NCBI RefSeq assembly: GCF_002954665.1
Contig: NZ_MSCM01000002.1
Location: 778,767 to 842,766 of the forward strand
Source of the DNA: Polaribacter glomeratus
GTDB lineage: Bacteria; Bacteroidota; Bacteroidia; Flavobacteriales; Flavobacteriaceae
DNA length: 64,000 bases
Direction of reading: 5' to 3'
Made by a program: the position numbers and the translations under genes. This document shows, piece by piece, positions 9,618 to 17,005 of the stretch. Numbering within the stretch: the stretch's first letter is position 1; each line of letters starts with the position of its first letter. The notes under the pieces are model-generated. The model ran no database searches. It was given only the letters and a program-made list of their open reading frames with translations, and was not told the DNA's origin.

Positions 9618-9636
9618 CACTGAGTTTTTCGAAGTG
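9618..9636. repeat. Short dispersed repeat-like sequence
   Basis: The sequence cactgagtttttcgaagtg in the 56-bp gap before the enoyl-reductase-like gene has inverted ends (CACT/AGTG) and resembles the 'CACTGAG-TCGAAGTG' elements that recur in flavobacterial spacers, related in form to the copy at 4893-4912. Assignment is from memory. Confidence 0.4.
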
Positions 9637-9649
9637 AAATACATAAAAA

Positions 9650-10462
9650 ATGAGAGAGTTTCAAGATAAAAATGAGTGGGCAATTATTTTAGGAGGTTCT
9701 AGTGGATTAGGTTTGGCAACAGCAAAAAAGTTGGCTAAGCACGGCATGAACATTTGTGTTGTTCACAGAAATTCGAGAGCTCAAATTCAAGAAAATGAAA
9801 AAAATTTTGATGAAATTAGAAAAGAAAATATAGCATTTATTTCTTTTAATGTAGACGCTTTGAATTCAGAAAAAAGAGAATGTGTTTTATCAGAAATAAA
9901 AGAGAAATTAGGATCAAAAGGCAAAGTGAAAACCTTGGTGCATTCTATTGCAAAAGGCAATTTAAAACCAATGGTTTCTGAAAATGAAACCCTAAGCTTG
10001 ACGAAGGGAGTATTACAAAACGACGATTTTCAAATAACAATTAATGCAATGGCAATTAGTTTGTATGATTGGTTTCAAGCAATTTTTGATCATAAACTAT
10101 TTGCGGATGATGCTAGAATTATTAGTTTTACAAGTGAAGGAAATACAAAACCTTGGAAAAATTATGCAGCAGTTTCTGCGGCAAAAGTTACTTTAGAAGC
10201 TATTTCTAGAAACATTGCTTTAGAGTTTGCGCCTTTCGGAATTAGAGCCAATTGCATTCAGGCTGGCGTTACAAATACTGCATCTTTGAATATGATTCCA
10301 GATAGTGAAAGCATCAAAAATCATACGTTAAAAAGAAATCCGTTTGGTAAATTAACAACTCCGGATGATGTTGCAAACGTGGTTTATTTATTAAGTAAAG
10401 ACGAAGCTGCGTGGATTACCGGAACGATTATTAAAGTTGATGGCGGCGAAAGTTTAAATTAG
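9650..10462 (+). CDS. FabL/FabI-like enoyl-ACP reductase (SDR)
   Basis: A 270-residue short-chain dehydrogenase/reductase. The NAD(P) motif is ILGGSSGLGLATAKKLAKHG, and LVHSIAKGN resembles the HSIA stretch of FabI. The active site is Y172-x6-K179 (YAAVSAAK), the spacing of enoyl-ACP reductases FabI and FabL, not the Y-x3-K of ketoreductases; the tail IIKVDGGESLN is also FabL-like. It therefore probably reduces the 2,3-double bond of acyl-ACP. It precedes the dehydratase by 2 nt. No separate ketoreductase is present, so that step must be shared with primary metabolism or carried out by this enzyme. Confidence 0.8.
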   Translation: MREFQDKNEWAIILGGSSGLGLATAKKLAKHGMNICVVHRNSRAQIQENEKNFDEIRKENIAFISFNVDALNSEKRECVLSEIKEKLGSKGKVKTLVHSIAKGNLKPMVSENETLSLTKGVLQNDDFQITINAMAISLYDWFQAIFDHKLFADDARIISFTSEGNTKPWKNYAAVSAAKVTLEAISRNIALEFAPFGIRANCIQAGVTNTASLNMIPDSESIKNHTLKRNPFGKLTTPDDVANVVYLLSKDEAAWITGTIIKVDGGESLN

Positions 10463-10464
10463 AA

Positions 10465-10905
10465 ATGGATAAAAAAAACATCATACAATATTTACCTTAT
10501 AGCAAGCCTTTTTTGTTTGTGGATGAACTTTTAGAAGTGTCAGAAAATGGCGTTTCAGGAACCTATACATTTAGTGAAAGCGAGTTTTTTTACAAAGGCC
10601 ATTTTAAAGAAAATCCGATAACGCCGGGTGTAATTTTAACGGAAACGATGGCGCAAATAGGGTTAGTTTGCCTTGGGATTTATTTGTTAAAAGAGGATAT
10701 TTTATCAGAAAAAAAACCGCAAATAGCCTTAACCTCAAATCAAATTGATTTCTTTTTACCTGTGTATCCGAATGAAAAAGTAAGAGTTGTTTCAGAAAAA
10801 GAATATTTTAGATTTAACAAATTAAAGTGTGCCGTAAAAATGTACAATACAAAAGACGAATTGGTTTGCAGAGGAACTATTTCTGGAATGATGATCGCAA
10901 AGTAG
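10465..10905 (+). CDS. FabZ-like 3-hydroxyacyl-ACP dehydratase
   Basis: A 146-residue single hot-dog domain. The catalytic histidine H46 lies in FFYKGHFKENPITPGVIL and the catalytic acid E60 in LTETMAQIG, both in FabZ positions (GHFP...PGV...E.mAQ). It would dehydrate beta-hydroxyacyl-ACP to the enoyl form for the FabL-like enzyme encoded just upstream. Its size equals that of FabZ, but a second housekeeping FabZ elsewhere is expected, so this is probably the pathway-specific copy. Confidence 0.88.
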   Translation: MDKKNIIQYLPYSKPFLFVDELLEVSENGVSGTYTFSESEFFYKGHFKENPITPGVILTETMAQIGLVCLGIYLLKEDILSEKKPQIALTSNQIDFFLPVYPNEKVRVVSEKEYFRFNKLKCAVKMYNTKDELVCRGTISGMMIAK

Positions 10906-11003
10906 ATTTAATTTATAGAAAAATTAGTGCATTTCAGATTCGTAAAAATCCGTGTAATCCTTATCAAAAATAAGAAAAAGTTACTGAAATAAATTCAGCA
11001 TAA

Positions 11004-12278
11004 ATGAAAAACAGAGTTGTAATTACAGGTTTAGGGGTTGTAGCACCAAATGGAGTCGGACTTGAAGCGTTTACAAAAGCCATAAAAACAGGAACATCAG
11101 GAATTACTTTTCATCAAGAATTACAAGACAAAGGTTTCTCTTGTTGTATTGGCGGAATTCCGGAAGTTTCAGAAGAAAAAAAATTAGCATATTTAACGCC
11201 TTTGCAACTTAGAGGGTTTAACAGTACGTCTATTTTATATGGTTGCATGGCAGCAATTGACGCTTGGAAAGATGCTGGTTTTTTGGTGGATGAAAACTCA
11301 AATTTAGACTACGACTCAGGTTTAATTTTCGGAACAGGAACATCCGGAATCGAGAAATTTAGAGAGTCTATTTATTTGATTGACGAACAAAAAGTAAGAC
11401 GCTTAGGAAGTACTTCTGTGGTGCAAACGATGGCAAGTGGAATTTCTGCATATTTAGGCGGAATTTTAGGTTTTGGGAATCAAGTTACTACAAATTCATC
11501 TGCGTGTACAACGGGTACAGAAGCGCTTTTATTAGGTTTTGAACGCATTAAAAACGGGAAAGCAAAACGAATGTTAGTAGGCAGTTCTAGCGATAGTAGT
11601 TTATATACTTGGGGAGGTTTTGATGCGATGCGAGTGATGACTTACAAACATAACGAAACTCCAGAAAAAGGGTCTAGACCGATGAGTGAAACGGCATCAG
11701 GCTTTGTGCCAGGAAGCGGAGCAGGAGCCTTGGTTTTAGAATCTTTAGAAAGTGCTTTAGCAAGAAACGCAACCATTTATGCAGAGGTTTTAGGAGGAAA
11801 TATCAATTCTGGCGGACAAAGAAATAGCGGAACATTAACCGCTCCGAACCCAGAAGCAGTTCAGAAATGCATTTCGGATGCGTTGCTAGATTCAAAAATT
11901 AAAGCATCAGAAATTGATGTACTAAATGGCCATTTAACCGCCACATCAAAAGACGGTTTAGAAATAGAAAACTGGTCGAATGCTTTACAGAGAAAAGGTA
12001 CTAATTTTCCTTACATAAACTCTTTAAAATCTATGGTTGGGCATTGTTTGGCTGCAGCTGGCGCGATAGAATCCGTAGCTTCTGTGTTGCAAATTAAAGA
12101 ACAGTTTATTTTTCCGAATATCAACTGTGAAGACATTCATCCAGAAATAACAGCATTGATTTCTTCGGATAAAATTCCGACTAAAATGATTGAAAAAAAT
12201 ATAAATATTGTAGCAAAAGCAAGTTTTGGTTTTGGTGATGTAAATGCATGTGTTATCTTTAAAAAATATATTCAATAA
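11004..12278 (+). CDS. Beta-ketoacyl-ACP synthase, KAS I/II type
   Basis: The 424-residue condensing enzyme has the complete Cys-His-His triad: C168 in NSSACTTGTEA, H310 in LNGHLTAT and H347 in MVGHCLAAAGA, matching FabF C163-H303-H340 in spacing. The usual GFGG near the end reads ASFGFGDVNACV. The stretch NGHLTAT replaces the common NAHGTST, so it is a divergent FabF. It is separated by one base from the acyl carrier protein gene. Probable role: elongation of the acyl chain that primes the type III PKS. Confidence 0.93.
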   Translation: MKNRVVITGLGVVAPNGVGLEAFTKAIKTGTSGITFHQELQDKGFSCCIGGIPEVSEEKKLAYLTPLQLRGFNSTSILYGCMAAIDAWKDAGFLVDENSNLDYDSGLIFGTGTSGIEKFRESIYLIDEQKVRRLGSTSVVQTMASGISAYLGGILGFGNQVTTNSSACTTGTEALLLGFERIKNGKAKRMLVGSSSDSSLYTWGGFDAMRVMTYKHNETPEKGSRPMSETASGFVPGSGAGALVLESLESALARNATIYAEVLGGNINSGGQRNSGTLTAPNPEAVQKCISDALLDSKIKASEIDVLNGHLTATSKDGLEIENWSNALQRKGTNFPYINSLKSMVGHCLAAAGAIESVASVLQIKEQFIFPNINCEDIHPEITALISSDKIPTKMIEKNINIVAKASFGFGDVNACVIFKKYIQ

Positions 12279-12279
12279 A

Positions 12280-12531
12280 ATGACAAAAGAAGAATTAATT
12301 ATAAAATTAAAAGCGATTGTAAAACCATACATTCAAGATGAGGAAGCTTTTAAAAACTTAACAGAAGAAACCGATTTTATTAATGATTTAAAAATAAATT
12401 CCGCCAATTTAGTAGATGTTATTTTAGATGTAGAAGATGAGTTTAACATAGAAATTGACAACGATTCTATGGAGAAAATGCTTTCTGTAAAAGCGGCGAT
12501 GCAAATTATTGAAGAAAAATTATCTGCATAA
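12280..12531 (+). CDS. Acyl carrier protein
   Basis: An 83-residue acidic carrier protein. The phosphopantetheine-accepting serine is S41 in DLKINSANLVDVILDVEDEF, which corresponds to the DSL region of ACPs although Leu is replaced (NSANL). The longest reading starts at 12244 inside the synthase gene; ATG 12280, one base after the synthase stop, gives the normal ACP length and was chosen. It is coupled to the phosphopantetheinyl transferase by a TAATG overlap, which supports pathway-specific activation. Confidence 0.92.
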   Translation: MTKEELIIKLKAIVKPYIQDEEAFKNLTEETDFINDLKINSANLVDVILDVEDEFNIEIDNDSMEKMLSVKAAMQIIEEKLSA

Positions 12532-13085
12532 TGATTGGGAATGATATTGTTGATTTAGAGTTGGCAAAAACCCAAAGTAATTGGCAAAGAAAAGGGTTTC
12601 TAGAAAAACAATTTACAGCTGATGAACAAAAAAGTATTTTAAATTCAGAAAATCCGTTTTTGCAAGTTTGGTTGTTTTGGAGCATGAAAGAAGCCGCTTA
12701 TAAATGTTATGTACAAGAGTTTCAAAAACGTTTTTTCGCACCTAAAAAATTTAGTTGTAAAATACTTTCTAAATCAGAAGGAATTGTAGAAATAGAAAAT
12801 TATTTATATTACATAAAATTTTCAATATCAGAATATTACATTCAGAGTTTTGCTTTTAAAAATAAAAACAGTAAAATGGTTTCAGACTCGTTTTTTATAG
12901 AAGAAAAAGTTTCTAAAACCAAAGCTACAAATCAGCAAATGTTGTCTTATTTTTCTGATGATGTTGTGGTTCAAAAAAACGAATTCGGAGTTCCGTTTTT
13001 ATATCAGCAAGAAAAAAAATTACCAATTTCTGTTTCAACTTCTCATCATGGAAATTATGGTGGATTTGCTTTTTTAAATACCTAA
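12531..13085 (+). CDS. 4'-phosphopantetheinyl transferase
   Basis: The 184-residue protein has the two signature motifs of the superfamily: IGNDIVDLELA at residues 2-12 (first metal-binding acidic residues) and FWSMKEAAYKCY at residues ~49-60 (WxxKEAxxK). It would transfer the phosphopantetheine arm from CoA to S41 of the adjacent ACP. Stop and start codons overlap with both neighbours. The length is between those of AcpS and Sfp, and the second half is divergent. Confidence 0.9.
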   Translation: MIGNDIVDLELAKTQSNWQRKGFLEKQFTADEQKSILNSENPFLQVWLFWSMKEAAYKCYVQEFQKRFFAPKKFSCKILSKSEGIVEIENYLYYIKFSISEYYIQSFAFKNKNSKMVSDSFFIEEKVSKTKATNQQMLSYFSDDVVVQKNEFGVPFLYQQEKKLPISVSTSHHGNYGGFAFLNT

Positions 13086-13534
13086 TGAATATCAAACAAG
13101 AACTTTTTAAACAATGTGAAGCGTTTGTAAATAAACGAGCACAAACGGTTGATGAAATTATTTCATCAAATCAAAATGCGTTGGAATCTGAAGCTAAGAG
13201 TTCTGCTGGAGATAAGCACGAAACAGGAAGAGCAATGTTGCAGTTAGAAATGGAAAAAGCGAGTCAGCAATTTGCCGGAATTCAAGAAATGAAAGAAATT
13301 TTATCAAAAATAAACACTACTAAAACCTCGAAAATTGCTCATTTAGGAAGCATTATTTTTACAGATACAACCAATTATTTTTTAAGTATTTCTGCAGGTA
13401 AACTAACAGTTGATGAAAATGATTTTTTTGCGATCTCGGTATCTTCTCCAATCGGAAAAATCCTTTTAGGAAGCAATGAAAATAAAGCGCTTTCTTTTAA
13501 TGGAAAAGAAATAAAAATTAGAGAGATTCTGTAA
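13085..13534 (+). CDS. Small protein with GreA/GreB-like C-terminal region
   Basis: This 149-residue protein has a helical N-terminal half with SSAGDKHETGRAMLQLEMEK and a beta-rich C-terminal half with GSIIFTDTTNYFLSIS and AISVSSPIGKILLGSNE, the pattern of a transcript-cleavage-factor (GreA/GreB) C-terminal domain. I recall homologues being labelled '3-oxoacyl-ACP synthase' in databases, but it has no thiolase fold, no Cys-His triad and is far too short. The start overlaps the transferase stop. Its 3' end overlaps the convergent ABC gene by 17 bp. Function unknown. Confidence 0.65.
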   Translation: MNIKQELFKQCEAFVNKRAQTVDEIISSNQNALESEAKSSAGDKHETGRAMLQLEMEKASQQFAGIQEMKEILSKINTTKTSKIAHLGSIIFTDTTNYFLSISAGKLTVDENDFFAISVSSPIGKILLGSNENKALSFNGKEIKIREIL

Positions 13535-14450
13535 AAGAAAGTGCAATAGCTGCTCTTTTTTGCAATGCTGCAGAGTTATTAAAAAATATTTTTTGATTTT
13601 TAAATTCGGCCTCAATCAACCAAAAAGAACCCTTAAAATAGGTTTCAAGAACTACTGCAGACAAGTTAGAATGTTCTACTATTTTTATCTGATGAGGATA
13701 TAATAAAACAATTTTCCCGTCAATAGTAATTTCATTTATATCATCAAACAAAGCAGCAACATACTTTTCTATTGGATTGTGGTAAATTTTACTTGGTGTG
13801 TCGTTTATTAAAATTTTGTTATTTCTGAGTACTATTAAATGATCCGCAAAAGACAGTGCATCATTTTTATCATGCGTAGCAACAATACAAGCTATATTTT
13901 TTTCTTTTAAATAGGTAAATAAATTTCTTCTTAAAGAGTTCTTTTTAAAGTTGTCTATTTGACTAAAAGGCTCATCTAGCAATAACAGTTCAGGTTCATT
14001 TGCCAAAGCTCTAGCAATAGCAACACGTTGTTTTTGCCCGCCGCTTAAATTTTTAACTTTTGTGTTTGCAAAAGGTTTCATTTCGATAACTTCTAATAAT
14101 TCTTGCGTACGTTGTTCACTTTCTTCAGGATAAAACCGCGACAAGAATTTCTTAATGTTTTCAGAAACGGAAGTGTACGGCATTAAATCGAAATCTTGAG
14201 CAACATATTTAAAAAAATCCATTCCTGGAACTAAATGAAATTTAGGGCCTAAAACCCTTATTTCTTTCCAGTAAATTTCACCTTTTTTTAAATTTACTAA
14301 ACCATAAATGGCTTTTAAAAGTGTAGATTTTCCGCAACCGCTTTCGCCCATTACGCAAAGGTGTTCTCCTTCATTTAAAGTGAAGTTAAAATTGTTTAAA
14401 ACAATTTTCTTTTTAGAATACCCAAAAGTAACGTTGTTTACTTGCAGCAT
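13518..14450 (-). CDS. ABC transporter ATP-binding protein
   Basis: A 310-residue ATPase with Walker A GESGCGKSTLL (residues ~35-45), Q-loop YVAQDFDLMPY, signature LSGGQKQRVAIARALA, Walker B LLLLDEPFSQ and the switch histidine ATHDKND. About 85 residues follow the nucleotide-binding domain, including KIVLLYPHQIKIVE, and may form a TOBE-like regulatory domain as in metal, sulfate or polyamine importers. No permease or binding protein is encoded nearby, so the partner and substrate are unknown. It lies 6 nt after the 160-residue conserved protein and overlaps the convergent gene at its 3' end. Confidence 0.9.
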   Translation of the reverse strand: MLQVNNVTFGYSKKKIVLNNFNFTLNEGEHLCVMGESGCGKSTLLKAIYGLVNLKKGEIYWKEIRVLGPKFHLVPGMDFFKYVAQDFDLMPYTSVSENIKKFLSRFYPEESEQRTQELLEVIEMKPFANTKVKNLSGGQKQRVAIARALANEPELLLLDEPFSQIDNFKKNSLRRNLFTYLKEKNIACIVATHDKNDALSFADHLIVLRNNKILINDTPSKIYHNPIEKYVAALFDDINEITIDGKIVLLYPHQIKIVEHSNLSAVVLETYFKGSFWLIEAEFKNQKIFFNNSAALQKRAAIALSFTESL

Positions 14451-14456
14451 ACAGTT

Positions 14457-14939
14457 TTATAAAAATCTATTATACCAGCTATTTTCTATGCTAATTTCCC
14501 AAAAATTTTCTAGATCTTCTTTGTTGTTTATTAAATTGTCAAAAATGATTGTTTTTCCTGTTACAGCCTTATTTTTAACTAACTTTTTAAAGTCTTTTAG
14601 TTCTTTATACTGCACAAATTCACCTTGTTTAAAACAAGCATTCATTTTGTCTAAAAGTTCAACTTTGTAGGTTTCTTGTAGTTCTAAAATAAAGGAAACC
14701 GAAGCATCAATATCGGCATTTGTTATGGTAGTTTCTGAAACATCTGCCACAAATATGATAAATCTATTATGTAAAAATTGATAAGAAGCTTTGAAGTTTT
14801 CGTCATCAGCCTTCCAATTTTCTACAAAGGTTTTAACTTTTTGCTCAATTTCTTCTATTTCTGTTGGATAAAATTTTCTGCTAGAAGGATAAACCCAAAC
14901 CTTAGCGTCTTCTGGTAGTGTACTATAATCTACAAACAT
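14457..14939 (-). CDS. Conserved Bacteroidetes protein next to ABC ATPase
   Basis: This 160-residue soluble protein opens MFVDYSTLPEDAKVWVYPSS and contains FLHNRFIIFVADVSE. I recall homologues being named 'ABC transporter ATPase', but no Walker A, signature or Walker B motif can be found, so that label appears to come from the neighbour only. The 6-nt gap to the ABC ATPase makes co-transcription and a functional link likely. Function unknown. Confidence 0.7.
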   Translation of the reverse strand: MFVDYSTLPEDAKVWVYPSSRKFYPTEIEEIEQKVKTFVENWKADDENFKASYQFLHNRFIIFVADVSETTITNADIDASVSFILELQETYKVELLDKMNACFKQGEFVQYKELKDFKKLVKNKAVTGKTIIFDNLINNKEDLENFWEISIENSWYNRFL

Positions 14940-15045
14940 AACTTACATTTTATATTGCAAAGATACAGAAAGAAAAACCGCAAACTTATGTTTCAAATTT
15001 GCAGTTTTTAAAAAGTATCCTTTAAAAGTTAAAGAGGTGTTTTTT

Positions 15046-15642
15046 TTAGTTTTTTTGCAATAATTTTATAAAATCTTCTTGTGTGCTTATCCCTTTATCT
15101 TTGTTGTACCAAACTTGTAAATCTTCTTTTAATTGAGCATCTAAGGCTCCGTGTTTGGCTTTGTAATCAGTAACCAGTTTTGTAGCTACAGCTGGTCTTG
15201 GTCCCCAAGTATCGATTACATTATTATCTTTATCTAAAGCAATTAATTTAGGAATTGCTCTTCCGCCGTTTGTTAAAAACAAATCCATTAAATCTAGATT
15301 TTCATCGCGTAAAACTAGTTTTAATGTAATGTTATTATTTAAAGCTGCCATTTTATTGATAACAGGCAAATTTTGAGCCGCATCACCACACCAACCTTCG
15401 GTAAGTACCAACCAAGTTGTAGGTTCATTAATCTTCTGAATTTGTGCAGAAGTTTCATCAGTAATTTTAATGGTTTTGTCTAGTCGCTTCATTCTTGTTG
15501 AGTTTAACAAACTATAATTTGTTAAATCTTCGGATTGATTTGGACCTGTAGATTTATTTTCGGCTAATAGATTTTTAACGAGGTCTAAATATTCTTGATA
15601 AGAAAGGCTGTTTTTTAAACTCGTTTCTAGGATGTTTTTCAT
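15046..15642 (-). CDS. Thioredoxin-like family protein with single-cysteine WCGD site
   Basis: The protein has 198 residues. After ~75 helical residues the thioredoxin fold begins, with the active-site region WLVLTEGWCGDAAQNLP. The usual CxxC is reduced to a single cysteine (WCGDA), and the cis-proline loop appears as GGRAIPKLIALD. Such proteins are common and uncharacterised in flavobacteria. A thiol-disulfide exchange role through one cysteine or a non-redox role is possible. It has no signal peptide, so it is cytoplasmic. Confidence 0.75.
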   Translation of the reverse strand: MKNILETSLKNSLSYQEYLDLVKNLLAENKSTGPNQSEDLTNYSLLNSTRMKRLDKTIKITDETSAQIQKINEPTTWLVLTEGWCGDAAQNLPVINKMAALNNNITLKLVLRDENLDLMDLFLTNGGRAIPKLIALDKDNNVIDTWGPRPAVATKLVTDYKAKHGALDAQLKEDLQVWYNKDKGISTQEDFIKLLQKN

Positions 15643-15773
15643 AATTGGTATAAGATGTATTGTAAAATTTTAGACGTAAAAATGAACTGCAACTTACATT
15701 ATTTTATTGTTTCACTTACTTTAACAAAACATAAATATAAAAATGCTTATTTTTACAGATCAATTTTTAAAAT

Positions 15774-16394
15774 TTGAAAAATAGTTTATTCTTTTTGGCT
15801 TTTATTGTCTTTCTTTCTTGTAATAAGAAGAAAGTAGAGGTGTTGCAAAAACAAGAATTAAAACCTCTTTTAAGCGCGGTTAAAAACTATACTATTAAAG
15901 AAAAAGTAGATCTAGTTTTTTTGAAACAGATAGAAACTTGGAAAGAATTAAAAGCAGTTGATAATTTTTTATCGAGGTTTAAAAAAGTTTCTCCGAACGA
16001 AATTTTAGGCAATGCGCTAGAGCTAAAAGGATTAGTGCAATCTTTAAAAGACAGCATAAAACCAATATTATTTGAAAGCGCATCTTTTAACACCCGCATA
16101 GACATTTTGCAAAATGAAACCTTACGTTTGGCAGATATGACTTTTATACCAGCTATTAAAGCAGAAGAAGTTACTACACAAACAGATAAAATTATGAATG
16201 CCTTTTCTGCGATTAATTCTAAAATAAATTCCATTTTATTAAAAGAACGTTTTGAAGACGAAATAGATTTAGATATTGCTTTTATAGGATTAGATTCTAC
16301 AAAAATTGACAGTGTTTCAAGAAAATCAATCAAAAAGGTATTGAATGATAGAAAAACACTCAATAAAAATTTCTTAAAGGAAGCGCAGCAGTAA
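15774..16394 (+). CDS. Putative lipoprotein of unknown function
   Basis: This 206-residue protein uses a TTG start (MKNSLFFLAFIVFLSC). The short hydrophobic leader ends in the lipobox FLSC, so it is probably lipidated at C16 and exported. The mature part is helical and lysine/glutamate rich, without recognisable motifs. It stands alone between a minus-strand thioredoxin-like gene and recX. No family is recognised. Confidence 0.6.
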   Translation: MKNSLFFLAFIVFLSCNKKKVEVLQKQELKPLLSAVKNYTIKEKVDLVFLKQIETWKELKAVDNFLSRFKKVSPNEILGNALELKGLVQSLKDSIKPILFESASFNTRIDILQNETLRLADMTFIPAIKAEEVTTQTDKIMNAFSAINSKINSILLKERFEDEIDLDIAFIGLDSTKIDSVSRKSIKKVLNDRKTLNKNFLKEAQQ

Positions 16395-16457
16395 TTTTAT
16401 TACTGTACTATTTTTAATATTTGTTGTTAATCAACCGAAGTTCATTTTAGTAAAACA

Positions 16458-16937
16458 CTAAGAAACCACCTCGTTTACGGTTTTATAAATCAAATCAGTT
16501 TCAAAACCTTTTCGCATTAAAAAATCAATCAGCTTTTTCTTTCTTTTGTAAATATTGGGCTCAGAAATTACCTCGTTTCTTTTTTCTGTAATTCTGTAAA
16601 TAGTTTCTAAATACGATTCTTCATCAATTTCTTTAAGTGCCGTTTTTATATTATAGGCAGAAATATCTCTAAATTTTAACTCTCTAACGATTCGTGGTTT
16701 TCCCCAGCTTTTAATTCTGAATTTACCTCTAGCATAACTTTTAGAAAAACGTTCTTCGTTTAAAAAGTCGTCTTTCATCAAACTTAAAAGAATGAGTTCT
16801 CTAGCTTCGGGAATTAATTGAAAATCGCGAATTTTTTGCTCAACCTCTTTATGACATCGATCTTGATACACACAATAGTTCTCTATTTTGCGTTTAATTT
16901 CGTTTACTGTGTATGATTTCTTCTTCTTTTCAAACAT
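16458..16937 (-). CDS. recX: Regulatory protein RecX
   Basis: A 159-residue helical-repeat protein that modulates RecA filaments. The RecX three-helix repeats are visible: CHKEVEQKIRDF, LMKDDFLNEERFSKSYARGK and the conserved WGKPRIVRELKFRDIS. The longest reading begins at 16973, but those extra 12 codons run through a transcription terminator hairpin (16954-16988); ATG 16937 (MFEKKKKSYTV) is therefore chosen. A TATTTTCG box lies just upstream, suggesting its own promoter and a short leader. recA is not in the window. Confidence 0.88.
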   Translation of the reverse strand: MFEKKKKSYTVNEIKRKIENYCVYQDRCHKEVEQKIRDFQLIPEARELILLSLMKDDFLNEERFSKSYARGKFRIKSWGKPRIVRELKFRDISAYNIKTALKEIDEESYLETIYRITEKRNEVISEPNIYKRKKKLIDFLMRKGFETDLIYKTVNEVVS

Positions 16938-16953
16938 GATTTCGAAAATACAA

Positions 16954-16988
16954 AAAGAGGATGAAATCATCACGACTTCACCCTCTTT
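16954..16988 (-). terminator. Terminator of the RND efflux operon
   Basis: AAAGAGGATGAA (16954-16965) pairs with TTCACCCTCTTT (16977-16988) with one mismatch and an 11-nt loop. Read on the minus strand the stem ends in a run of five T. It lies 17 bp after the RND permease stop codon and before recX. Confidence 0.75.
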
Positions 16989-17005
16989 ATATAAATTATA
17001 GTTTT

